Positions 35,647 to 43,362 of a DNA stretch of 64,000 bases are shown here, in pieces. The position numbers and the translations under genes are program-made. The notes below the pieces were generated by a model. It searched no databases and was not told the origin of the DNA. It saw only the letters and a program-made list of their open reading frames with translations. How positions within the stretch are numbered: the stretch's first letter is position 1; every line of letters starts with the position of its first letter. Location: positions 1-64,000 of the forward strand of contig CAZUAQ010000008.1 in the NCBI GenBank assembly GCA_964618455.1, given 5' to 3'. This DNA is from CAZUAQ01 sp964618455 (GTDB lineage: Bacteria > Planctomycetota > Phycisphaerae > UBA1845 > PWPN01).

Positions 35647-37676
35647 GTTCGGTGCCGTCCACCACGAACGAGACGCCCTCGGTATCGCCGTCCCATGTGA
35701 CGGACGTGGATCCCGGCGCGCGCGCGCCACTGGTCCTGGGCGGGCTCAAGCTGCACGACGTCACGAAGATGGTGGTCGGCATCAATGAGCGGCGGGCCCA
35801 TCTGCTGTGGTGGATCATGTTCCTTGCGTCGGCATCGCTGGCAACGGTCGGCGGCGTGATGATCATTTACCTCATCGTGACCGGTGTCGGCGTGTGGGGT
35901 CTGAATCAGCCGGTCGGCTGGGCGTGGGACATCACCAATTTCGTCTTCTGGGTCGGTATCGGTCACGCGGGGACGCTCATCTCCGCCATCCTGTTCCTGT
36001 TTCGTCAGCGGTGGCGGACGAGCATCAACCGCGCCGCCGAGGCGATGACCATCTTCGCGGTGATGTGCGCGGGGATTTTTCCCGCCATTCACGTGGGACG
36101 CATCTGGCGCATCTACTTCGTCTTTCCGTTCCCGAATCACCTGGAACTCTGGCCGAACTTCCGCAGCCCGTTGCTGTGGGACGTGTTCGCAGTCAGCGCC
36201 TACGCGACGGTATCCATGTTGTTCTGGTACGTCGGGCTGATTCCGGACCTGGCGACGCTGCGCGACCGGGCGACCTCGAAGGTCAAGCACATCGTGTACG
36301 GGCTGTTGGCCCTGGGGTGGCGTGGCGGTCAGCGGCACTGGCGGCACTACGAGATGGCCTACCTGCTGCTGGCGGGGCTGTCGACACCGTTGGTGCTGAG
36401 TGTGCACACCATCGTCAGCTTCGACTTCGCCGTGTCGCAGGTACCCGGCTGGCACACGACGATTTTTCCGCCGTACTTCGTGGCGGGGGCGATCTTCAGC
36501 GGGTTCGCCATGGTAATCACGCTCCTGGTGCCGGCGCGGGCGGCGTTCGGCCTGCAGGACCTGATCACGACGCGGCACCTCGAAAACATCTGCAAGGTGC
36601 TCCTGGCGACCGGCATGATGGTGGGCTATGCCTACGCGACCGAGTTTTTCATCGCGTGGTACTCGGGCAATCCGTTCGAGTCCTTCGTCTTCTTCAACAG
36701 CCGGGCCTTCGGGCCGTATGCCTGGGCATACTGGACGATGGTCACGTGCAACGTCCTCGCGCCGCAACTGTTCTGGTTCAAGGCGATCCGGCGGAACATG
36801 CTCGCCATGTTCGTGATTTCGATCTTCGTGAACATCGGCATGTGGTTCGAGCGGTTCGTCATCATCGTGACCTCGCTGCACCGCGACGCGCTGCCCTCGA
36901 GCTGGGGCTACTTCTCGCCGACCTGGGTCGAGGTGCTGACCTTCGCGGGGACCTTCGGCATCTTCCTGACGCTCTTCCTGCTGTTCATCAGGTTCCTGCC
37001 CATGATCGCCATGAGCGAGGTGAAGGGCGTGATGGAGCCGAAGGACCAGGTGCCCAGCGACGATCACGACCGTGAGCCGCAGGTCGTCGCCGCCCAGGCG
37101 GGTCAGGTCGATCTGGACGCTTCGTCGGCGTCAGCTTCGGTCATGCCGGCCGAGACCGCCGGGGTGATCGCCGAGTTCGAGAACCCCGATGCCCTGCTGC
37201 GCGCCGCGCGGCAGGTGCGCGACGCCGGTTACTCGAAGTTCGACGTGTATTCGCCGTTCCCGATTCACGGCATGGACGAGGCCATGGGCCTGCGCCGATC
37301 CAGGCTCGGCTGGATCGTGCTCATGGGCGGCATCGCCGGCGCCCTCGCCGCGCTGGGACTGCAATGGTACACGAGCGTGGTGGATTATCCGCTCATCACC
37401 GCCGGGAAGCCTTACTTCAGCTGGCCGGCGTTCGTGCCCATCATCTTCGAACTGGGCGTGCTGCTGGCGGCCTTCGGCGCGGTGTTCGGCATGCTGGCGA
37501 TCAACGGGTTGCCGCGCTGGTACCACCCGCTGTTGAAATACGATCGTTTCGTCCGGGCGAGTGACGACAGTTTCTTCCTGGCCATCGACGCGAAGGATCG
37601 GCAGTACGACGCGGATCGGGCCGCCATCCTGCTGGAGCGCCTCGGTGGTCGCAACGTGGATCCGCTGGAACCGTAA
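35643..37676 (+). CDS. actCD: Fused ActC-ActD: NrfD-type quinol-binding subunit plus DUF3341 subunit
   Basis: This is a 677-residue protein starting at ATG 35643 inside the actB stop. Residues 1-465 form an NrfD-type membrane protein with about ten helices (ActC), including RAHLLWW, HAGTLISAILFL and AYLLLAGLSTPLVLSVHTIVS. A linker of about 40 residues rich in Ser, Ala and Gln follows. Residues 505-677 are DUF3341/ActD, with PHG-type FPIHGMDEAMGLRRS, two helices and YHPLLKYDRF. In most described clusters ActC and ActD are separate. The single reading frame with no stop supports a real fusion, which would fix the two subunits at 1:1. Confidence 0.9.
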   Translation: MSSVPSTTNETPSVSPSHVTDVDPGARAPLVLGGLKLHDVTKMVVGINERRAHLLWWIMFLASASLATVGGVMIIYLIVTGVGVWGLNQPVGWAWDITNFVFWVGIGHAGTLISAILFLFRQRWRTSINRAAEAMTIFAVMCAGIFPAIHVGRIWRIYFVFPFPNHLELWPNFRSPLLWDVFAVSAYATVSMLFWYVGLIPDLATLRDRATSKVKHIVYGLLALGWRGGQRHWRHYEMAYLLLAGLSTPLVLSVHTIVSFDFAVSQVPGWHTTIFPPYFVAGAIFSGFAMVITLLVPARAAFGLQDLITTRHLENICKVLLATGMMVGYAYATEFFIAWYSGNPFESFVFFNSRAFGPYAWAYWTMVTCNVLAPQLFWFKAIRRNMLAMFVISIFVNIGMWFERFVIIVTSLHRDALPSSWGYFSPTWVEVLTFAGTFGIFLTLFLLFIRFLPMIAMSEVKGVMEPKDQVPSDDHDREPQVVAAQAGQVDLDASSASASVMPAETAGVIAEFENPDALLRAARQVRDAGYSKFDVYSPFPIHGMDEAMGLRRSRLGWIVLMGGIAGALAALGLQWYTSVVDYPLITAGKPYFSWPAFVPIIFELGVLLAAFGAVFGMLAINGLPRWYHPLLKYDRFVRASDDSFFLAIDAKDRQYDADRAAILLERLGGRNVDPLEP

Positions 37677-37700
37677 ACGCAAAGAGGAGTACGACAACAC

Positions 37701-38333
37701 GTGTGGCGTATTATGTTTGCCATCCTGGCCGGCATGACGATTCTGACCGTAGCGATCCTGGGCTTTCGCGGGACGACCAGCACGTTGCCCCCGCTGCAGC
37801 CCTTTCACGACATGACGAATCAGCCGCGCTACAACGCCCAGATGCGGAGTGAACTTTTCGCGGACGGCCGTTCGCAACGTCCGCCGGTCGAGCACGCGGT
37901 CGCCTGGGGGCGATCTACCGGCACGCCCGACGAGGAGTTCGTCACCGACGATGCATGGCTGTTCGGCCTGGAGCGTATCCCGGTGCCGGTGGACAAGCAG
38001 CTCGTCGCACGAGGCCGGCGGCAGTACGACACTTACTGCGCGGTCTGCCACGATCGGACAGGTTCCGGCAACGGCATCACCACGCAATACGGCATGCTCA
38101 ATCCGTCGTCGTACCATACGGATCGTCTTCGCGAGGTCCCCGACGGAGAGATTTACCAGGTGATTACGATGGGCAAGGGGCAGATGGGCAGCTATGCGGA
38201 CAAGATCGAGCGGCGGGACCGATGGGCCATCGTCGCGTACGTTCGCGCGTTGCAGCTCGCGCAGCAGGCGACGCTGGACGAAGTGCCCGAGGCGGAGCGG
38301 TCCCGGTTGGAGATGGAGGCTGGTGGATCATGA
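37701..38333 (+). CDS. actE: Alternative complex III monohaem cytochrome c subunit ActE
   Basis: This is a 210-residue protein from GTG 37701, with AGAGGAG upstream. A hydrophobic N-terminus is followed by MTNQPRYNAQ and a single haem site CAVCH near residue 116. The Met ligand probably lies in GKGQMGSY. It should deliver electrons from the complex to the oxidase. The region MLNPSSYHTDRL after the haem site is typical of ActE proteins. Its stop overlaps the actF start (ATGA at 38330-38333). Confidence 0.88.
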   Translation: MWRIMFAILAGMTILTVAILGFRGTTSTLPPLQPFHDMTNQPRYNAQMRSELFADGRSQRPPVEHAVAWGRSTGTPDEEFVTDDAWLFGLERIPVPVDKQLVARGRRQYDTYCAVCHDRTGSGNGITTQYGMLNPSSYHTDRLREVPDGEIYQVITMGKGQMGSYADKIERRDRWAIVAYVRALQLAQQATLDEVPEAERSRLEMEAGGS

Positions 38334-39586
38334 CGACCTCCCCCAAAGCCATGTTCTCTCCCGACGCGCTGCGGCAACGCTTCACCGGTGGTCCGCTGGC
38401 CAGACCGTTCCTGCTGATGGCGGGGATGGGTTTGATCGGGTCGATCATCGGGCTCATCGTCGCCGGTAAGCATTTCCTTTTTGCCTACCTCGCGGCGTAT
38501 GCGTTCGGCTGGACCGTGGTCATGGGCATGATGTTCCTGGTCCTGCTGCACCACGTGACCGACGCGGGCTGGTCGACGGTGGTGCGCCGGATCGCCGAAC
38601 AGTTTCTTGCCGCCCTCCCCGCGCTGGCGATCCTGTTCCTGCCGATCCTGCTGGGCATGGGATGGCTCTACAAGTGGACCGGGGCGACTGTCGAGAAGGA
38701 CCCCCTGATGGCGGTGAAGTCGCCGTTTCTCAACGTGCCGTTCTTCATCCTCCGCGCGGTAATCTACTTTGCCGCCTGGTGGCTGATCGCGCGGGTGTTG
38801 CGCGGGATGTCTCTGAAACAGGACCGGACGGGCGATCCGAAGCTGAGCCTGGCCATGCGGCGCTGGACACCGCTGCTGCTGATTCTCTACGCCCTGACCT
38901 TCACGTTCGCCGCGTTCGACTGGCTGATGGCCTTGGATCATCACTGGTATTCAACGATTTACGGCGTGCTAATCTATTCCGGCGGAACGCTGACCGCGCT
39001 GGCGCTGTTGTCGATCATGGTGCCCCTGCTGGCGAAGGGGCCACTGGAGGGGTACGTGGCCAGGGATCATCTTCACGATCTCGGCAAGTTGATCTTCGCC
39101 TTCGCCGTCTTCTGGGCGTACATCGCGTTCAGCCAGTGGTTCCTGATCTGGTACGCCAACATTCCCGAGGAGACGGGCTGGCTGCTGACGCGATGGGCGG
39201 GAAGCTGGAAGGTCTTCACGATTCTGATGGCGGCGGGAATGTTTGCCGTGCCCTTCATGGCGTTGATGCCGGCCGGTGTGAAAACCCAGCCGGTGTGGCT
39301 GATTTCGGTCGGGGCGGTGATCCTCTTCGCGCACCAGGTCGAGATGATGTGGCTGGTGATGCCGACGCTTCACAAAGAGGGCTGGAGCCCGGGAACGGTG
39401 TGGATCGATCTCTCTGCGTGGCTGTTGGTCACGGGCGTGCTGGGCGCTGTCATTCGCGCGGCGTTGCTCGCGGATTCGTGGATCCCGGTGAACGATCCGC
39501 GATTGAAGGAAGTGCGGCACGCCGTCGAACACGAGGCCGGGCATGACGTGCATGAAGCCGGCGCGTCACCGGCGGTATCGGGATGA
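38330..39586 (+). CDS. actF: Alternative complex III second NrfD-type membrane subunit ActF
   Basis: This is a 418-residue protein from ATG 38330; a longer reading of the frame would run inside actE. It has about ten membrane helices. Blocks such as YAFGWTVVMGMMFLVLLHH, FDWLMALDHHW, WFLIWYANIPEE and PAGVKTQPVW match the ActF/quinol oxidoreductase family. ActC and ActF form the membrane core of alternative complex III; ActF is the one usually regarded as lacking the quinol site. The C-terminal tail is His- and Ala-rich. It is coupled to both neighbours by ATGA overlaps. Confidence 0.9.
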   Translation: MTTSPKAMFSPDALRQRFTGGPLARPFLLMAGMGLIGSIIGLIVAGKHFLFAYLAAYAFGWTVVMGMMFLVLLHHVTDAGWSTVVRRIAEQFLAALPALAILFLPILLGMGWLYKWTGATVEKDPLMAVKSPFLNVPFFILRAVIYFAAWWLIARVLRGMSLKQDRTGDPKLSLAMRRWTPLLLILYALTFTFAAFDWLMALDHHWYSTIYGVLIYSGGTLTALALLSIMVPLLAKGPLEGYVARDHLHDLGKLIFAFAVFWAYIAFSQWFLIWYANIPEETGWLLTRWAGSWKVFTILMAAGMFAVPFMALMPAGVKTQPVWLISVGAVILFAHQVEMMWLVMPTLHKEGWSPGTVWIDLSAWLLVTGVLGAVIRAALLADSWIPVNDPRLKEVRHAVEHEAGHDVHEAGASPAVSG

Positions 39587-39957
39587 GCGGAATGCAGGAT
39601 GAAAAGAACAGCAACGCCGGACCGAAGCACTTCGGGCGCAATAATGCCATCATCGCCGCCCTCGGCACGCTGGCGGGACTCTCGCTCGGGTTCGCGGTGC
39701 TGGTGATGATGTTTATCGTGAACAAACCGGCGGATCCGATCCCCGTCGATCCGGAAGCGCCGACCCCTCGGGAGCGGCTCGATACGCTTCGAGCGGAGGA
39801 AGAGCAGGCATTGACCGAATACGGCTGGGTCGATCAGGAGAAAGGCATCGTGCGCATCCCGATTGAAGAGGCGATGATCGATATCGTGGATCGCTATCGC
39901 GCAACTCAGCCCGCCGGTCAGAACGGTGAGCGCCGCGCCGAGGCCGATGGTTCGTGA
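39583..39957 (+). CDS. Small membrane-anchored protein of the respiratory cluster
   Basis: This is a 124-residue protein starting at ATG 39583 inside the actF stop. One membrane helix (residues 25-45) is followed by a hydrophilic domain with the block YGWVDQEKGIVRIPIEEAM. That block recurs in small proteins next to alternative complex III and caa3-type oxidase genes. No biochemical role is known to me. It may be an accessory subunit of the complex; a SCO-type copper chaperone is excluded because no CxxxC is present. Confidence 0.7.
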   Translation: MSGMQDEKNSNAGPKHFGRNNAIIAALGTLAGLSLGFAVLVMMFIVNKPADPIPVDPEAPTPRERLDTLRAEEEQALTEYGWVDQEKGIVRIPIEEAMIDIVDRYRATQPAGQNGERRAEADGS

Positions 39958-40025
39958 ACGGACGCGTGAGCCTCGCGTTCCCGTTGTGAAATCCGGCCGG
40001 GGAAACCCGGGTTAGGATGAAGCTG

Positions 40026-40289
40026 ATGACGTATTACTACATCCTCGTGTTCGGCATTCTGCTCCTGTTTGCGGGAACGGTCATCTGGGCGTTATGGTGG
40101 GCGATTCGCGGCGGACAGTATTCCGACTTTGAAAAGGGCGCGGCTTCGATCTTCGATGAGGACGAACCCATCGGCGAGGTCACGGACGTCTTTTCGGATC
40201 GTCGTGAAGAACTCGAGCGTGAAGTGGAGCCGGATGCCGGCGGGGACGCGTCGCGTTCCGACAAGGCCGGACACTCCGGCACAACGTGA
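40026..40289 (+). CDS. ccoS: Cbb3-type oxidase assembly protein CcoS
   Basis: This is an 87-residue protein. I place the start at ATG 40026, eight bases after AGGA; an ATG at 40017 overlaps that site and is less likely. A single N-terminal helix is followed by IWALWWAIRGGQYSDFEKGAASIFDEDEP, the hallmark of CcoS, which is needed for copper insertion into cbb3 oxidases. The tail is longer and more acidic than usual. Its stop overlaps the ccoN start (GTGA). Confidence 0.85.
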   Translation: MTYYYILVFGILLLFAGTVIWALWWAIRGGQYSDFEKGAASIFDEDEPIGEVTDVFSDRREELEREVEPDAGGDASRSDKAGHSGTT

Positions 40290-41926
40290 GTCGTGAAGGC
40301 ATGTCACAGACGACATTGAGAACGGATATGCAGGAGCGTGAAGGCTCCGACCTGGAGGTGGCGGCGAAGATGGCGCCGATCCGCTCGGAGATCGACCGCT
40401 CCTGCGCCATACCCTGCATCTTCTTCTTTGCCAGCAGCCTGTTCTGGTTGATGGTGGGCACGCTGCTCGGCTTGCTTGCCTCGCTGAAAATGCACCATCC
40501 CTGGTTGCTGGGCGATATTGCCGCGCTGACGTTCGGGAAGGTCCGCCCCGCGCACCTGAATGTCGTGGCGTTCGGCTGGTCGTCGATGTCCGCGATCGGC
40601 GTTCTGCTCTGGCTGATGTGCCGCCTCTGTCTGGTTCCGTTGCGGCTGCCGGGCATGCTCGTCGTGGCGGGAGGGATCTGGAACATCGGTGTGGCCGTCG
40701 GCGTCGTGGCGATCTTCGCCGACCAGAGCACGAGCATCGAGTGGCTCGAGTTCCCCACCTACGCCGCTTTCATCCTCTTCGTGGCCTTCGCCATCATCAG
40801 CATCTGGGCGATCACCACCTTCGCCGCGCGCAAGAGCGAGCATGTCTACGTCTCGCAATGGTACATGTTCGGGGCGCTCTTCTGGTTCCCTTGGCTGTAC
40901 GCGACGGTGCAGATCTTCCTGATTCTCTTCCCGGTCAAGGGCGTGACGCAGGCGTCGATCACCTGGTGGTTCGGGCACAATGTGCTGGGGCTGTGGTTCA
41001 CACCGATCGGTCTGGCAACGGCCTACTACCTGATTCCCAAGGTCATCGGCCGCCCGGTGCACTCGTATTACCTGTCGATCATGGGCTTCTGGACGCTGGC
41101 CCTGTTCTACAACTGGGCCGGCGCGCACCATCTCGTTTCCGGGCCGGTGCCGGCGTGGCTGGTGACCGTGTCCGCCGTGGCGAGCATGATGATGTTCATC
41201 CCGGTGACCACCGTGGCGGTCAATCACCACATGACCATGCGCGGTCGGTTCCGCCTGTTGAAATACAGCCCGACGCTGCGTTTCGTGGTGTTCGGAGCGA
41301 TGTCGTACACGGTCGTAAGTTTCCAGGGATCGCTGATGTCGCTTCGGTTCTACAACGAGCCCTTCCACTTCACGCACCACACCATCGCCCACGCCCACCT
41401 GGGACTCTACGCGTTCTTCACCATGGTGATGTTCGGGGCGATGTACTACATCCTGCCGCGCCTGACGGGCCGCGAGTGGGCCTCGAACGGTCTGATCCGC
41501 GTGCATTTCTGGTCCACCAGCCTCGGCATTTTGGGCATGTTCGGTGTGCTCACGGTCGGCGGCATGATCCAGGGTTTCGAATTGAACCAGGCGTCGGCGT
41601 CGCTCGGTGCGCTGGTGAAGGAGCAGGGGCTGTGGAGCGGCACCAAGGCATTCTTCGCCGGGTTCGAGGCCAAGAACGGCGCGGTTCCGTTCATGGAGAC
41701 CATGAAGGGCACCATTCCCTGGCTCCAGTTGCGTTCGGTGACGGGCATCCTGCTGCTCATCGGGCACGTGGCCTTCATGATCCTCGTGGTCATGAACGTT
41801 CACGCCTGGGGCAAGCGACGTTTCGGCAAGCCGACGCTCTTTACGGATGATACGGAAGATTATGAAAAGCTCGTCGGCGAGTTGCCGCCGGCGCGATCCC
41901 AGATGACTCCGGAGGGCGGTTCATGA
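40286..41926 (+). CDS. ccoN: Cbb3-type (C-family) cytochrome c oxidase catalytic subunit CcoN
   Basis: This is a 546-residue protein. GTG 40286 overlaps the ccoS stop; ATG 40301 in frame is an alternative. Twelve or more helices are predicted. The haem and copper histidines are visible in AHLNVVAFGW, WWFGHNVLGLWFTPIG, the HH pair in WAGAHHLVSGPVPAW, and THHTIAHAHLGLYAF. These are C-type haem-copper oxidase signatures rather than aa3 signatures. It forms the high-affinity O2 site, with electrons coming from ccoO and ccoP. The gene is placed between ccoS and ccoO in one continuous operon. Confidence 0.93.
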   Translation: MSREGMSQTTLRTDMQEREGSDLEVAAKMAPIRSEIDRSCAIPCIFFFASSLFWLMVGTLLGLLASLKMHHPWLLGDIAALTFGKVRPAHLNVVAFGWSSMSAIGVLLWLMCRLCLVPLRLPGMLVVAGGIWNIGVAVGVVAIFADQSTSIEWLEFPTYAAFILFVAFAIISIWAITTFAARKSEHVYVSQWYMFGALFWFPWLYATVQIFLILFPVKGVTQASITWWFGHNVLGLWFTPIGLATAYYLIPKVIGRPVHSYYLSIMGFWTLALFYNWAGAHHLVSGPVPAWLVTVSAVASMMMFIPVTTVAVNHHMTMRGRFRLLKYSPTLRFVVFGAMSYTVVSFQGSLMSLRFYNEPFHFTHHTIAHAHLGLYAFFTMVMFGAMYYILPRLTGREWASNGLIRVHFWSTSLGILGMFGVLTVGGMIQGFELNQASASLGALVKEQGLWSGTKAFFAGFEAKNGAVPFMETMKGTIPWLQLRSVTGILLLIGHVAFMILVVMNVHAWGKRRFGKPTLFTDDTEDYEKLVGELPPARSQMTPEGGS

Positions 41927-42534
41927 ACTACGCCACCTGGATCTTTGTCGGTGTGTTCCTGACCTTCGTCAGCAGTTGGCTCGGGCTGGTCTTCTTTCCG
42001 GATCTCCAGCTCAAGGACATGCAGGCGTACGTGGACGACACGACCGGCGAGGTCAATCCGGCGCCGATCAGCGGCCTGGCCCAGATCGGCCGCAACGTCT
42101 ACATGCAGCAGGGCTGCACGTACTGCCACACGCAACAGGTGCGCGGCGGCGATTACAACGCCGATCTCGAGCGCGGCTGGGGTAGTCGCCGAAGCCATCC
42201 GCTGGATTACATCTACGACGACCCGCAGTTGCTGGGCACGATGCGCACCGGGCCGGATCTCGCCAACATCGGCGTGCGACAGCCGAGCGTCGAATGGCAT
42301 TACCTGCACCTGTACAATCCGGAGATCACGTCGCCGGGCTCGATCATGCCGCCGTATCCGTTCCTGTTCGAGAAGCACGAGATCGTCGGCGAGCGCTCCG
42401 ACGAGGCGCTGCCGCTGGAAGGCGAGTGGGCGCCGGAGGAAGGTTACGAGATTCTTCCGAACGACGACGCCCGCGCGCTGGTGGCCTATTTGTTAAGTTT
42501 GGATCAGAGCTACGAGATCCCCGAGAACAAGTGA
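41923..42534 (+). CDS. ccoO: Cbb3-type cytochrome c oxidase monohaem subunit CcoO
   Basis: This is a 203-residue protein from ATG 41923, overlapping the ccoN stop. An N-terminal membrane helix is followed by the periplasmic haem site CTYCH in MQQGCTYCHTQQVRGGDY, which is the classic CcoO block. RTGPDLANIGVR and MPPYPFLFE follow, with the Met of MPPYPF as the probable axial ligand. The length is typical. It would pass electrons from CcoP or an external cytochrome to CcoN. Confidence 0.95.
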   Translation: MNYATWIFVGVFLTFVSSWLGLVFFPDLQLKDMQAYVDDTTGEVNPAPISGLAQIGRNVYMQQGCTYCHTQQVRGGDYNADLERGWGSRRSHPLDYIYDDPQLLGTMRTGPDLANIGVRQPSVEWHYLHLYNPEITSPGSIMPPYPFLFEKHEIVGERSDEALPLEGEWAPEEGYEILPNDDARALVAYLLSLDQSYEIPENK

Positions 42535-42540
42535 CAGCCC

Positions 42541-43350
42541 ATGGCCGATCAAGACACGCCAACACCCAGCCCGAGTGAAGATAGCCCGTTGAGGCGGCGG
42601 CGCCCTCAACGCGTCGCGTCCATGGACTTCGGCCAAGCGGACTCGGATCCGGAGACGTCGGACATCCACTCGATGCACGCCCCGATCATGCGCGAGAAGA
42701 TTGAACCGCGTGACGGGCACGAGCCGATCCCGCTCTGGCTGGTGGCGATGTTTGGGATCCTGCTCTTCTGGGGCGGGTGGTACCTGGCCCAGTACAGCGG
42801 GGGCTGGCGGGCGGACATTCTCGACCCGCATCCGGAGGCGCGCTTCGCCCATCTCGCCGGCGGTGGTGAGCCCGAGCAGGTCGACCCGTTCGTCCTCGGC
42901 GAAAAGCTCTACAAGGCCAACTGCGTTTCGTGTCATCAGGCGCAGGGGCAGGGCGTGGCCAACCAGTACCCGCCGCTGGCCGGATCCGAGTGGGTGCTCG
43001 AGCATCCGCAACGGCTCAAGCGCATCCTGCTGCAGGGGCTCGAAGGGCCCATCGTGGTGATGGGCAACAGCTACAACGGCAACATGCCCGCGTTTGGTCA
43101 GCGGCTCGACGACGAGAACATCGGTGCCGTGCTCACCTACATTCGCCAGGCGTGGGAGAACGAGGCGTCAGCCATCTCACCGGAGAGTGTCGCCGCCACG
43201 CGCACCGCCACGCAGGATCGCACTGCCCCCTGGAGCGCCGAAGAACTGATCGCCCTGACGGAGCCGGATTACGTCGAGCCCGCGGAGACCACAACGCAGC
43301 CGGCGACGCAGACCGCGCCCGCGAACGCCGAGACCTCGCCGGCAGAATAG
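42541..43350 (+). CDS. ccoP: Membrane-bound monohaem cytochrome c, CcoP-like
   Basis: This is a 269-residue protein from ATG 42541, six bases after the ccoO stop. A basic and hydrophilic N-terminus precedes a membrane helix near residues 60-85 (PLWLVAMFGILLFWGGWYLAQ). One haem site CVSCH is in NCVSCHQAQGQG, and NMPAFGQRLDDENIGAVLTYIR holds the likely Met ligand. Classical CcoP has two haem domains; this one has one plus an Ala/Thr/Glu-rich tail. It is the probable electron acceptor from ActE, which fits direct ACIII-to-cbb3 transfer. Confidence 0.75.
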   Translation: MADQDTPTPSPSEDSPLRRRRPQRVASMDFGQADSDPETSDIHSMHAPIMREKIEPRDGHEPIPLWLVAMFGILLFWGGWYLAQYSGGWRADILDPHPEARFAHLAGGGEPEQVDPFVLGEKLYKANCVSCHQAQGQGVANQYPPLAGSEWVLEHPQRLKRILLQGLEGPIVVMGNSYNGNMPAFGQRLDDENIGAVLTYIRQAWENEASAISPESVAATRTATQDRTAPWSAEELIALTEPDYVEPAETTTQPATQTAPANAETSPAE

Positions 43351-43362
43351 ACGCGTTATGCC

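Noticed and set aside
31674..39586. Reading the act genes as a polysulfide or nitrite (Nrf) reductase
   Set aside because: The combination of a pentahaem ActA, a fused FeS/Mo-like ActB, two NrfD-type proteins, a DUF3341 domain and a monohaem cytochrome next to a terminal oxidase is specific to alternative complex III.
34048..41803. Several long minus-strand frames (34048-35730, 35553-37067, 40304-41803) inside the respiratory cluster
   Set aside because: They are antisense to ActB, ActC and CcoN, which carry full cofactor motifs and coupled starts.
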